Shown piece by piece: positions 22,914 to 32,312 of a stretch of DNA of 64,000 nucleotides; within the stretch, counting starts at the first letter, position 1; every line of letters starts with the position of its first letter. Made by a program: the position numbers and the translations under genes. The DNA is from Monomorium pharaonis (lineage: Eukaryota; Arthropoda; Insecta; Hymenoptera; Formicidae). The stretch is from positions 9,543,276 to 9,607,275 of the forward strand of contig NC_050472.1 in NCBI RefSeq assembly GCF_013373865.1, read 5' to 3'. Below the pieces are notes generated by a model. That model did no database searches and was not told the DNA's origin. It saw only the letters and a program-made list of their open reading frames with translations.

Positions 22914-23287
22914 AGGAGAAGCGTAACGTTTGTACAAATAGTGCAGCGAAAATTGCCAGACGTTCGATCGGAAAGAGAAACGTCTGTCTTCTCGAGGCCG
23001 TGTGTCATCTGAACAAAAACCAACGGGCAGCTTTTCTTCGAACCGCGGACGAAAAATTTATTCGCTGTATCCACGAATGCGTTTTTAATACTCTCAACGG
23101 TAAAGTCCCACTCGAACGACGCGAAAAAGAACGACTGTTGAAATATAAAACGACCCTACGACGTATCGCAAAAAAACGCGGTAATTGGAAGTCTAAAAGA
23201 AAGCTATTGTTACAACGAGGAGGATTTTTACCCTATATTATCGTCCCCATATTATCAGCTTTATTATCACATTTTATCGGAGGGTAA
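22910..23287 (+). CDS. small basic Polinton protein with hydrophobic C-terminus
   Basis: 125 residues. The ATG overlaps the polymerase stop (ATGA). The middle is rich in Lys/Arg (RREKERLLKYKTTLRRIAKKR) and the end is a glycine-bounded hydrophobic segment beginning RGGFLP (about residues 101-125). Small proteins of this layout are common next to the polymerase or integrase in animal Polintons. Comparison with membrane-active or core proteins of adenoviruses (pVI/pX) is my inference from layout only. The start may have been altered by the deletion that removed the polymerase tail, because the first ~15 residues look unlike the rest. Confidence 0.7.
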   Translation: MKEKRNVCTNSAAKIARRSIGKRNVCLLEAVCHLNKNQRAAFLRTADEKFIRCIHECVFNTLNGKVPLERREKERLLKYKTTLRRIAKKRGNWKSKRKLLLQRGGFLPYIIVPILSALLSHFIGG

Positions 23288-23299
23288 AATCACAGAGCG

Positions 23300-24226
23300 A
23301 TGGAAAGAGCCAAAAAAATGGTCTTGATTTCTACGGAAAATCTCGAGAGAATGCAACGACAAGAGCAACAGCAACTGTCGGTGGAACCAATGGAGAATTC
23401 GCTGTCACAAAGTTCAGGAAACATCACCGGAGATAATAATTCTGTACGAACTCCTGGAACTCTGTTGACTCGGCTCGATGCGGAGATGAGTCGCGTGCTT
23501 AATTTGTCATGGCCACGCAACATGGATGAAAGATGGAAAATGTACAAGGAGGCACTTTGGCGGTATCTTCATCTTATTCGAGTAGCGCGCAAGCGAAAAG
23601 CCGTTCGGAGTGCGGATGAAACCAGTAGCAACGATACGCGAGCTGAAGAAGGAGACGCTGACGACAATGACGACGACAATGACTACGACGACGACGATGA
23701 TTCAACGATCGTATTTCATGAAACTTCGTCAATTTCCGGCAAACACCCTCGGACTAGTGACATAGATACTGTAAAGGAAAAAACCCGAAAAGTAATTCGT
23801 AATATTCATGAGTTAAAAAGTGTCGAAAAAATATTGGAAACGGTCCCGAAAACTTATCGCACACAAGCTCGTATGCTAATGCGTCATTTGCAAGACGAAG
23901 CGGTACCCGACAGATTAAATTGGGACGAGAAGGGTATCGTGACTATAAACGGCAACGTCGTGAAAGATTCCGATATAACCGAACTGATAAACGACGCGGT
24001 GCGTGAAAGAAAAACCGTGAAAGCAACGGGAAGAGATCAGTTCGCCCGATTACTGCGTAGCTTAAATACACGTACGGCACTGGTGGGAAATAAAGAATTA
24101 TTAAAAGCAGTCTACGGAACTTCAATAAACGCGAGACCTCAGACTTTGGCGAGTTCCACACCTAATATAACGCGTTCGCCTCCAAAAAGACGCTTACTCA
24201 ATTGGAGTACGGTGAAGAAACAATAA
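23300..24226 (+). CDS. PX-type Polinton protein, 308 aa
   Basis: Intact frame of 308 residues starting 12 bp after the previous stop. The N-terminal half is Gln/Ser-rich, then Asp-rich (an acidic run at about 23655-23700). The C-terminal half is folded-looking: VPKTYRTQARMLMRHL, NWDEKGIVTINGNVV and RDQFARLLRSLNTRTALVGN-type segments that I associate with a protein conserved in metazoan Polintons and placed just before the integrase. Its function is not established. It could be a core or scaffolding protein. The stop overlaps the integrase ATG (TAATG), as in a compact viral gene cluster. Confidence 0.75.
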   Translation: MERAKKMVLISTENLERMQRQEQQQLSVEPMENSLSQSSGNITGDNNSVRTPGTLLTRLDAEMSRVLNLSWPRNMDERWKMYKEALWRYLHLIRVARKRKAVRSADETSSNDTRAEEGDADDNDDDNDYDDDDDSTIVFHETSSISGKHPRTSDIDTVKEKTRKVIRNIHELKSVEKILETVPKTYRTQARMLMRHLQDEAVPDRLNWDEKGIVTINGNVVKDSDITELINDAVRERKTVKATGRDQFARLLRSLNTRTALVGNKELLKAVYGTSINARPQTLASSTPNITRSPPKRRLLNWSTVKKQ

Positions 24227-25314
24227 TGTCAGAACTTGAAAAAATCTATTACGATCCGACGCATTACGCGGAATATTCCGCTGTAGATAATCTAACACAT
24301 GCTGTTAAGCCAGATTTTTCGCGTAACAGAGTCACGCGCTGGCTCTAATCACAAGACGCGTACACGCTACACAGACCTTTACGGCGAAAGTTTCCACGCC
24401 TGCATTACAATGTAACAAATATCGACGACGTGTGGGAAGCCTATTTGATCGAACTGCGGAATCTCAAAAGTTACAATGATGGATATTCTTATCTACTCGT
24501 GATTATCGATGTGCTCAGTAAATTTGTCTGAGTAGAGCCGTTGCGGGACAAAACGAGCAATAGCGTAATAAAAGCTTTTCAACGCATACTCTCGAGAAGC
24601 GACGGACGCTCACCCGTATATCTGCAAACGGACAAAGGCAAAAAATTTGTCGCACAAACAGTGCAAAAGTTTTTGAAAGAAAACGATATCCGTTTTCGAG
24701 TAACGCGTAATCCTGATATCAAGGCCGCGATCGTTGAACGTTTTAATAGGACGTTGAAGGAGAGAATGTGGCGGTACTTTACGCATAAAAATACACGACG
24801 TTACATTGACGTTTTGCAAGATATCGTTCGTGCGTACAACCATACCCGTCACTCTTCCACCAAAATGCAACCGACGATCGTGACGAGAAAAAACGCGCGA
24901 ATTGCACGTGAAAATATATTTCGTCGATGGAACGTTAAAAATCAAAGTCGTAAAGCTAAATACCACGTTGGCGATCTCGTTCGCGTCAGTAGAGCAAAAG
25001 CTACCTTCGAGAAAGGATACGAGGCAGGTTGGAGCGAGGAGATATTTTGTATACACCGTGTTCTCGAGTGGCGAAAACCTCGCGTATACGAACTGAGTGA
25101 TTTAGTGGGTGAAGTCATAGACGGTATTTTTTATGAACAGGAATTAGCTCGAGTCGAGAAGAATTTGCGGGAGGACGAGTTTATTGTCGATCAAGTAATA
25201 AAAAGTAGAGGCTACGGGAAAAACAAGCAGGTACTGGTCCACTGGCATGGTTATCCCAGTAAGTTCGACAGTTGGATACCCGCTTCGAATTTAATCACTC
25301 TTCAAGATGCGTGA
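24226..25314 (+). pseudogene. int: retroviral-type integrase with chromodomain, broken by two stops
   Basis: One frame runs from the ATG at 24226 to the stop at 25314 but contains TAA at 24346-24348 and TGA at 24529-24531. The part after the second stop is open for 257 codons. It shows the rve integrase core with the second catalytic Asp (LQTDKGKKF, 24631) and Glu (VERFNRT, 24736) about 35 residues apart. It ends in a chromodomain (YGKNKQVLVHWHGYP and FDSWIPASNL). The position of the first catalytic Asp (about 24442) is Tyr. In Polintons this enzyme joins the element to the chromosome and makes the 6-bp duplication. With two stops and a lost active-site residue, this copy cannot supply it. 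The stop overlaps the next ATG by 8 bp. Confidence 0.9.
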
Positions 25315-26203
25315 GGACAAATTTTACATCGTTCTTCCGAGCAATAGCAGTACGCGGCATTTTCCGCATAATAAGACGTCATCTTTCACCACACAATTAC
25401 CACAGACTTTATCTTTGCATGGCGAATGGGAAGTCGGGCTTAGTGAGATTCAATTTCCTAATACTTTCCTCCACATAAATCACGGGGAAAACACCCTCAA
25501 ATTTGTCGATATCAATCCGAAGGACAAAGACAAGAAAGACATTAAGTTAACATCGACTGAAACTGTAATAGCAAATGGTATTTACAAAGATATCAACGAA
25601 CTTTATTCCACAATTAATTCCGCGTGTAAAAAGGCCGGCTCGCATTTTCATTTTGAAGCTCGTACAGAGGAAGGATTTAAAACTTTTATCAGCCTCACAT
25701 GTGCAAACAAATGTGAAAAAAATCATTATTTAAACGTTTCCGACAATCTTTTAAAAATAATCGGTTGCAGAAACATGCTGCTTTCCAAGAATGGATATTT
25801 TTACACAGAGCTCACGGCATTGAAACCTAATTCCACAAAAGATTTCTATACAGCAAAATTTATTATCATTAGTAAACCCGATTTGGCTTTCTGGAGTAAA
25901 AAACCTCATAGTCTGATACGTGGAATCCCCGATAAAATGTTCGTTTATTGTGGTATTTGTGAACCTTACATAACCGGTGATGTTAAGTCTCCTCTTCTTC
26001 GAATAGTTCCGATACCATTGAACGCGTTTAATTACACGTACGGTGCGAATCAGACGTCATATTTTTCTCCTTCACATTACATACCTTTACGAAAAACGAA
26101 TTTCCGTAAGATCGAAATAGATATAAAAGACGCACTTGCTAAAAGTATATCATTTCAATCCGGAACGTTAACGGTGACGTTACACTTTAGACGTTATCAG
26201 TAA
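25307..26203 (+). CDS. penton-like minor capsid protein
   Basis: 298 residues, intact, starting inside the integrase stop region (ATGCGTGA overlap). The opening FYIVLPSNSSTRHFPHNKT and HGEWEVGLSEIQFP are the recognisable N-terminal signature of the Polinton minor capsid protein. That family is known from structure prediction to be a single jelly-roll penton-base homologue of vertex capsomers. It is followed closely by the core protein and the major capsid gene, so it fits a morphogenesis cluster. No disruption is seen. Confidence 0.8.
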   Translation: MREDKFYIVLPSNSSTRHFPHNKTSSFTTQLPQTLSLHGEWEVGLSEIQFPNTFLHINHGENTLKFVDINPKDKDKKDIKLTSTETVIANGIYKDINELYSTINSACKKAGSHFHFEARTEEGFKTFISLTCANKCEKNHYLNVSDNLLKIIGCRNMLLSKNGYFYTELTALKPNSTKDFYTAKFIIISKPDLAFWSKKPHSLIRGIPDKMFVYCGICEPYITGDVKSPLLRIVPIPLNAFNYTYGANQTSYFSPSHYIPLRKTNFRKIEIDIKDALAKSISFQSGTLTVTLHFRRYQ

Positions 26204-26240
26204 CTTGAACGTTAAAAGTAAAAATTAATAAGTCATTAAT

Positions 26241-26831
26241 ATGATACCAGAGGAGGAAGAATATTATAATTCAGCAGACGCCCGTGGGGGAGGGATACCA
26301 CGAGTTTTCGTTGGTTCGCCATATCAGCGCGGACACGGAATCGAGAGTTTTCTCGGTGGATTATTCAGAAAGGCACTTCCTTACTTGAGTAGAGGTGTAC
26401 GTGCGACCGGTAAAGAAGCTTTACGTGCAGGTATTAACGTGATAGACGACGTTGAAAATAATACTCTTTTGAAGGAGGCACTCAGAAATCGATTCAAAGA
26501 ATCTCGAGGAAATCTCAAAAAAAAAGCAGAAGAGAAAATTAAAAACCTAATGAAGGGATCGGGATATAAAATATCGTCGAAAAAGCTGCCACTTCAGTTC
26601 CCTTTCGTTAGTCACACTGGTCGCTTCGCGGCAACAAAGTCGGCATCGCGTAAACGTCGGACAAACAAAAAAAAAAAAACATTAAAAAACAGTAGGCGGA
26701 AGAAAAAAACGGTTAAAAGATTGACGAAGAAAAAGTCTCGTTCGGTAAGAGGCAAAAATAAAAAGACTTCCACTACAAATCGTTGTCGTCGTGTTAGTAA
26801 GAAGCGTGGAGTATCCGATATATTCTCATAA
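26241..26831 (+). CDS. basic virion core / pVI-like protein
   Basis: 196 residues. After an acidic start, residues ~20-60 contain SPYQRGHG and a Gly/Leu-rich amphipathic stretch (ESFLGGLFRKALPYL) that recurs in many animal Polintons. The C-terminal 70 residues are extremely Lys/Arg-rich (KKKKTLKNSRRKKK). An amphipathic segment plus a basic tail resembles adenovirus minor and core proteins that contact the membrane or condense DNA. That function is inference. The frame is intact and lies between the penton-like and major capsid genes. Confidence 0.75.
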   Translation: MIPEEEEYYNSADARGGGIPRVFVGSPYQRGHGIESFLGGLFRKALPYLSRGVRATGKEALRAGINVIDDVENNTLLKEALRNRFKESRGNLKKKAEEKIKNLMKGSGYKISSKKLPLQFPFVSHTGRFAATKSASRKRRTNKKKKTLKNSRRKKKTVKRLTKKKSRSVRGKNKKTSTTNRCRRVSKKRGVSDIFS

Positions 26832-26864
26832 TTCACGTCAAAGGTCTCTGTGCGAGAAATAAGC

Positions 26865-28205
26865 ATGTCTTTTCTTCACACTCATTCCAGTGAGTGCTTA
26901 AAGAGTGAACTCGATCTCTTCTTGTTACCTCCCACTCAAACCAGCATAGAGAGTTCGCAATGGATTTATTACAAGCCTGTGACATCACTCGCCGACGATG
27001 CACCTATAGAATTTGTCATACCCGGTCACGGGGAAGATTACTTAGATCTCACGCATACCATGTTAAGTATTCGGCTACGGGTAGAAACCACTCCTCTCGC
27101 CGGTGAGGAGAAAGATACGACGCCCAGTGACTTCATCAAAGTAGGTCCTGTAAATCATTTGTTACATTCCATGTTCAATCAAATTGACGTATATTTTAAT
27201 CAGAAACTCGTGTCACCTCCAAACAACGCTTACGCGTATCGTGCATACATCGAAGCATTATTAAACTATGCTTCTCCCGCAAAATCCTCTCATCTGACAG
27301 CGTGTCTATGGGACATGGATACACCCGGTCTCATGGACACTCACGTAGATTCCTCGGCACCAAATAACGCTCTCGTGAGACGAGCGCGTTATATTCAGGC
27401 AGGACAGGAGTTAGATCTCTTAGGTTATCTTCACTGCGACATTTTTATTCAGGATAAATTTTTAATTAACGGAGTAGAAGTTAGAATGAGGCTCGTACGC
27501 TCGAAAGATTCTTTCTGTCTAATGGAATCTAGTTCCACGTCAAAAATTCGTATTTTAGACGCTAGTCTACTCGTAAGAAGAGCAAAAATAAGCCCCGGTG
27601 TATTACTCGCTCACGCTAAAATGTTGAGTAAAACAACTGCCAAGTATCCTCTAACGAGAGTAGAGGTTAAAACGTTCACGATACACTCCGGGCTCGTAGG
27701 AGAATCGATAGATAACGTGATCCTCGGTCAACTACCGAAACGCGTAATTGTCGGTTTTGTTGATAACAGAGCGTTTAATGGAGATAGAAAATTTAATCCG
27801 TTTAATTTCAAAAACTACGATATAAATTTCTTTTCGCTATACGTCGACGGTGTACAAATTCCTAGTAGACCGCTACAGCCGAATTTCTCGAAAGACGAAC
27901 CGCTCTACGTCGAAGCCTATCATACGCTCTTTTCCGGAACTGGCATTCACTTTTTGAACGAGGGTAATTCTATAAGTAGAAACGATTATGCCGATGGATA
28001 TACACTTTTCGTTTTCGATCTCACTCCCGATTTATCCGCAAATTGTGCCGAACATTGGAATCTCGTGAAACATGGCAGTCTACGATTAGAAGTACGATTT
28101 GCAAGAGCATTATCCACGTCTGTTAACTGTATCGTTTATGCAGAATTTGATAATGTTTTAGAAATCGACTCTTCTCGTCAAATTATCGTCGACTTTTCCG
28201 GCTAG
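26865..28205 (+). CDS. mcp: major capsid protein (double jelly-roll, hexon-like)
   Basis: 446 residues from the ATG at 26865 (peptide MSFLHTHSSECLKSELDLF). The same frame is open 15 bases upstream without an ATG. The N-terminus, FVIPGHGEDYLDLTHTML and VNHLLHSMFNQIDVYFN are recognisable as the Polinton major capsid family, often annotated in animal genomes as F54H12.2-like. The length matches the usual ~430-450. Known family structure predictions place it with double jelly-roll capsid proteins of adenovirus and virophages. No stops or shifts are seen, so it looks intact although the integrase and protease are broken. Confidence 0.93.
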   Translation: MSFLHTHSSECLKSELDLFLLPPTQTSIESSQWIYYKPVTSLADDAPIEFVIPGHGEDYLDLTHTMLSIRLRVETTPLAGEEKDTTPSDFIKVGPVNHLLHSMFNQIDVYFNQKLVSPPNNAYAYRAYIEALLNYASPAKSSHLTACLWDMDTPGLMDTHVDSSAPNNALVRRARYIQAGQELDLLGYLHCDIFIQDKFLINGVEVRMRLVRSKDSFCLMESSSTSKIRILDASLLVRRAKISPGVLLAHAKMLSKTTAKYPLTRVEVKTFTIHSGLVGESIDNVILGQLPKRVIVGFVDNRAFNGDRKFNPFNFKNYDINFFSLYVDGVQIPSRPLQPNFSKDEPLYVEAYHTLFSGTGIHFLNEGNSISRNDYADGYTLFVFDLTPDLSANCAEHWNLVKHGSLRLEVRFARALSTSVNCIVYAEFDNVLEIDSSRQIIVDFSG

Positions 28206-28429
28206 ACTTTATGTCTGATAGACGATAAAATTGTGTGAAAAATTATAACCACCACCACTACCTTCAGCAGTACTATCATCAATTAACCCCACCACCGTCA
28301 CCAACGCTACAAACGCACTTTTTCGCTGATATTTTTAAAATCATACGAAGAGAAATCAGTTTTCTACGAGACACGAAGACAGTCACATCGATTTAAAAGA
28401 GTGAAGCAAGCAAGCTGTTGATTATAACC
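28206..28429 (+). other. short intergenic spacer where an ATPase could have been
   Basis: 224 bp of AC-rich noncoding DNA between the capsid gene and the next gene. It has no P-loop and no residual frame. Confidence 0.4.
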
Positions 28430-29245
28430 ATGGACATAGTTATTGACATCCAAGGCTTTCGGGATAGCGAGGGAAAATTTATTCCTAAAGAGATCGCAGT
28501 TGTCGCACTCGACGCAGCAATTATCGGCCATTGGATTACACTGCCTCCTTGCTCGTTTGATGAATTACCCGAAAGTTCAAGACGTGAAAACAATTGGCTT
28601 TCACAGAATTACCACGGTATCGAGTGGTTCGACGGTGAAGCTAATCCCAAGTTTTTTGTAAGCCAACTACGTGACATTACCCGCTGGGCTTGCTGCATCT
28701 TTACCAGAGGCCATGAAAAAGCAAGTTACTTGCGTGATCTTCTCTCCAGAAACATATATAATCTGGAAGCAGATTCTCCGGCATACAAATATTTGCCTGA
28801 TGTCGACGAGTACGGTCACCGCTGTACTCATTACGGACTTCGAGCTAACGCAAAATTTCATTGTGCGTTACGTAACGCTCACAAATTAAAACGTTGGTTA
28901 AACGAGCTATCCAGCCGAAACTCGAGTCACGCCAGTCTCTCGACTAACGACGACGTCGTCGACGAAGAAAAAGAGGGAGAAGAAGGAGAAATCGTACAAA
29001 ACGTAGAAGTAAAAGTCGAAGAAGTAAAAGTCGATCCGACAACAGACGAAGAAAAAGAAAACGAACGCACGGCTAAAGAGAACCCAGAAATTACGCAAAC
29101 GATTCCACTCTCCCGGTCGTCGCCTTCGTATGAATTCACTGGAAATTTTACGTGCGTTGCGACAACTGAATGCCAAGTATGTCGGCGTCTATCCTGCAGA
29201 CAGACTACCGAGGGTGTGGACGAGATCGACAGCAATCGTCGCTAA
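28430..29245 (+). CDS. conserved Polinton protein of unknown function (271 aa)
   Basis: Started at the ATG at 28430 (ACCATGG context, peptide MDIVIDIQGFRDSEGKFIPKE). The first ~200 residues form a compact domain with FHGIEWF-like (YHGIEWFDGE), ITRWACCIFTRGHEKASYL and a late Cys/His set (GHRCTHYG, FHCALRNAHKL). The last ~70 residues are acidic low complexity (EEKEGEEGE). I recognise this as an open frame recurrent in arthropod Polintons, sitting before the protease. No enzyme family is certain. An early D-x-Q/E-x-F and late H/C residues would allow a nuclease-like fold, but that is speculation. It overlaps the protease gene by 116 bp in another frame. Confidence 0.75.
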   Translation: MDIVIDIQGFRDSEGKFIPKEIAVVALDAAIIGHWITLPPCSFDELPESSRRENNWLSQNYHGIEWFDGEANPKFFVSQLRDITRWACCIFTRGHEKASYLRDLLSRNIYNLEADSPAYKYLPDVDEYGHRCTHYGLRANAKFHCALRNAHKLKRWLNELSSRNSSHASLSTNDDVVDEEKEGEEGEIVQNVEVKVEEVKVDPTTDEEKENERTAKENPEITQTIPLSRSSPSYEFTGNFTCVATTECQVCRRLSCRQTTEGVDEIDSNRR

Positions 29246-29504
29246 CACAGACAATCACAATCAACCTGGCAAACACTGGGTCGCATTTTACGTCGATGAA
29301 CGTGGAACAGGAACATATTTCGATAGCTACGGATTACCACCCTTGGACTCCAGATTCCTCCTACGACTGCGACGAAACTCAGCGAAGTACCGATGGAACA
29401 CCGTGCCTCTACAAGGATTACTCTCACAAACTTGCGGACAATACTGCTGTGTTTTTCTATATTTTATGTCTCGTGGTTATAATCTTAATCGGTTTCTCAA
29501 TTAA
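29130..29504 (+). CDS. pro: adenain-like cysteine protease, truncated by a premature stop
   Basis: 124 residues carrying the full adenain/Ulp1-type catalytic set: His49 (GKHWVAFYVDE), Asp65 (YFDSYG), Gln95 (VPLQG) and Cys102 (QTCGQYC). The Gln-Cys spacing is 7, as in adenovirus protease. The enzyme would mature capsid proteins in virions. The frame stops at TAA 29502-29504, but the same frame continues open to 29639 and its first ~20 codons look like the normal C-terminal tail, so the last ~44 residues have probably been cut off by a point mutation. The start lies inside the preceding gene. Confidence 0.85.
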   Translation: MNSLEILRALRQLNAKYVGVYPADRLPRVWTRSTAIVANTDNHNQPGKHWVAFYVDERGTGTYFDSYGLPPLDSRFLLRLRRNSAKYRWNTVPLQGLLSQTCGQYCCVFLYFMSRGYNLNRFLN

Positions 29505-29552
29505 TTTTCTTCCGATTGTGAGCTCAACGACAGACGAATAGTAAAAATATTT

Positions 29553-29558
29553 AATAAA
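29553..29558 (+). terminator. polyadenylation signal
   Basis: AATAAA about 50 bp after the protease stop, with a second at about 29649. Probably ends the rightward late transcripts. Confidence 0.45.
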
Positions 29559-29777
29559 ATTTTTTCGTGTAAAGAAATAAAAAAATGTGTAAAATCTCAA
29601 GCGTGCTGCCATGTACAATTTTGTATTCCTAGAAAGTAAGCTATATTAATAAATATTTTATTTGTAATTTTAAGCAATGTCTATTTCTTTCTCGCACCCA
29701 CTCTATAATATATATCTCTTTCCTATATCCGAGTCAAAAATTATACTCGCACCTGTTTTTACCTTAGTTATCACTAT

Positions 29778-30356
29778 ATAATAGCAAAAAGTTCTCTCTC
29801 TCGCGCTTACAAAGCATACTTGACCTATAAACCTATTGACCCATTTACAAAAACTCGTACCTGACCGAGCCGCACCCCCGCTGGGTAAAAACGCTCGGCA
29901 CTAAGATCTGCTTTTTCCTATTCAAAATCCAGTAGTATACTCAGGGCAGCCAATCAAGGCTCGGGGCAGCCATGGAGTGCCAATCAAGACTCGGGGCAGC
30001 CATGGGATATCCAATCATAACCCTCCGTTCAAAATCGTGACGACACAAACTCAGGCTACCCATTCAAGGCTCAGGGCAGCCATGGGGTGCCAATCAAAAC
30101 ACGTCGTTCAAACTCGTGACGTCACAGCGTCTAGTCTTCCCCACCAGGCCCAGACGGGGGAAGGGGGTTAGGTTTGACACCACTCGGAGGAAGAGTGGAG
30201 TTAGGTTTGACATCAGGCCGAGAAAAAAAGAAGTTCGGGTTTGTTTTGATGCACCATGGCTGCCCCAGACAGAGGGGGAAGGGGGCAGACACCCCCCGCT
30301 GTGAGGGCGAGGAGTGGGGGTTTGTTTTGACGCCCCATGGCTTCCCCTATACTACT
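29778..30356 (-). repeat. right terminal inverted repeat
   Basis: Inverse of 13201-13772, ending ...CTTCCCCTATACTACT at 30356. It has a ~8-bp insertion relative to the left copy near 30050 and scattered substitutions. The small open frames in it are mirror images of those in the left repeat. Confidence 0.95.
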
Positions 30357-30362
30357 ACTGGG
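30357..30362 (+). repeat. 6-bp target site duplication (right)
   Basis: ACTGGG, identical to 13195-13200. Confidence 0.9.
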
Positions 30363-31360
30363 ACAACTCGAGGTCCATAATTTGGCATAGGTACTTAATG
30401 TATTTCAAAATAATTACAATAATTATTTTAATATTTTGTATTATTTTACAATTTGCAGTTTTTTGTCTTTTTTAGATTGGAATTTGTGTTTCAATTAAAT
30501 ATAAGCAATGTAAAGGATTGCGATTCATTGAAATTTAACAAGGAGACTAATCCATGTTACGTAAGTGTTTAAATGTAAAAGTTAAGATTTTTATAATGAC
30601 ATTTAATTATTCAATAACGTTTTAATATGTGTAATATTAATAATCTTTTATAAACTTTTAGAAGATACGTGGAATTTAGCGCAGCTATTGCAAGTGTAGT
30701 TGAAGGATTTCCTCGCGAGAGGACAAAAGTGCCTATAGATATATATTATCAACAGATCTACACAAGATGTAAGGCCAACTATACAAACTGATAGATTTTG
30801 AATAGACATGAAACCGTTGCCAGAAAATACAACGTTTACACAAGTCATGAAAACTGAAGATTTTACTTGTATTGGAATACAAACTGGAAGACCATAATAA
30901 CAAGACTCCGATATAAATAAAATAAAATAGTTGTATGTATTTTCTTAAAGTCCAAATACAATGAAAGTATAATGAAAATACACTTATATACTTTGTTTAT
31001 TGACGAAGTAAGATTTCCGTAAGAAAATAATACAAGTACTAAAATAGAACTAATAACGCAAATATTGTCAAAACTATAATTAAACATTAAACAGATAAAA
31101 TTGCACAAATAAGTATTAATATAGTACAACGCGAAATACTTATCGCCTGTAGTGCAAATTTTCAGTCGTCAGCATCAGCAAGGTGATCTCGTTGATGCTA
31201 GCGGATGAAAACTTGCACCATTGCTTATCACTTACATTGTATAATGCATACGGTGTATCACAGCATCGTAAATAATACTGTTGTTTTGTACAAAACAATG
31301 ACTTATATCTAAATCTTACTTTAAGTCTAAAAAAAGAACAGAAAAATGTACATCAGAAAA
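30363..31360. other. no gene recognised
   Basis: AT-rich sequence with short frames only. A weak inverted pair (AGTGCAAATTTTCAGTCGTC and GATGAAAACTTGCACCA) lies at 31151-31224. Confidence 0.45.
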
Positions 31361-31519
31361 TGTATATAGAAAATTCACATTTTGTACATACTTGTGTCAA
31401 ATGTAAGATGTATCACTTATATTCTTTAACGAAAAGAAAAGAAAGCCTCTTTGGAAATATCAATCGTATCAAATTATGAATAGCACTTGAGATATAAAGC
31501 ACACGCGCACATATATTTA

Positions 31520-32312
31520 CATATATTATTTTAAATTTGATAATAATTACATACACACTGTTTTGCTTGTAATAATAAACTACTATATAATTTTTTAATA
31601 AAATAATAGAATTACAATTAAGTTTTTTAATTATAAATGTTTAAATATTTACAATTACAAAACAAAGAATAAAATTTTGGCAAACACGTATTTAACACAT
31701 ACATAAAGTGTTCAACAATAGATAGGATAAACTTTAAGCAGTAAACTAAGATAAATGTTAGAAATAACAAAGTTACGACTAAAAATTTTTTTCTTTAATT
31801 ATAAATATTTAATTATAAACATTTATGTAAAACGTTCCTACAAACTCTAGATTACACAAATGCAATACTAAGCAATATTAAATTGGCTATAATTAAAACT
31901 TATTTCAAGTATTGAAAGTGTTAGTACTTTTAATGCTTAAAATAAGTAATAATTACTCGCCAATTTAATATTGCCAAGTATTACATTTTATAAGAAAATA
32001 CATCATTTTATAAGTGAATATTTTTACGACGATATTACAATTAAAAATAACATGTTTGCCGAAATTTTGTTGTTTTTCGTTTTGTAATTGTAAATACTTA
32101 AACATTTATAATTAAAAAACTCAATTGTAATTTTGTTATTCATAGTTTTCAAGTTATTTTATCATTTATAGTCATTAAATAATTTTGAATTTTTTTCATA
32201 CTTGTCAAATACCCCTGTGTATACTAACATTATTTTATTAAAAAATTATAGAGTAGTTTATTATTACAAGCAAAACAATGTGTATGTAATTATTATCAAA
32301 TTTAAAATGATT
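31520..32312. repeat. ~790-bp foldback repeat
   Basis: Left arm words TGATAATAATTACATACACAC, TTTGCTTGTAATAATAAACTAC and AATTACAAAACAAAGAATAAAATTTTGGC are mirrored in the right arm to 32312. A truncated relative lies at about 59440-60385 in the same orientation. Confidence 0.8.

Larger units (their letters stand above)
13201..30356 (+). mobile_element. Maverick/Polinton (adintovirus-like) element, 17.2 kb
   Basis: Bounded by inverted repeats starting AGTAGTATAGGGGAAGCCAT, flanked by an exact 6-bp duplication, and encoding a family B polymerase, retroviral-type integrase, adenain-like protease, major and minor capsid proteins and several Polinton-specific proteins. This combination defines Maverick/Polintons, large self-synthesising DNA transposons thought to form virions. 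The capsid genes are open. The integrase, protease and polymerase tail are damaged and a packaging ATPase was not found, so the copy is probably immobile without help in trans. One gene lies on the minus strand at the left; all others are on plus, closely spaced or overlapping. Confidence 0.97.
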
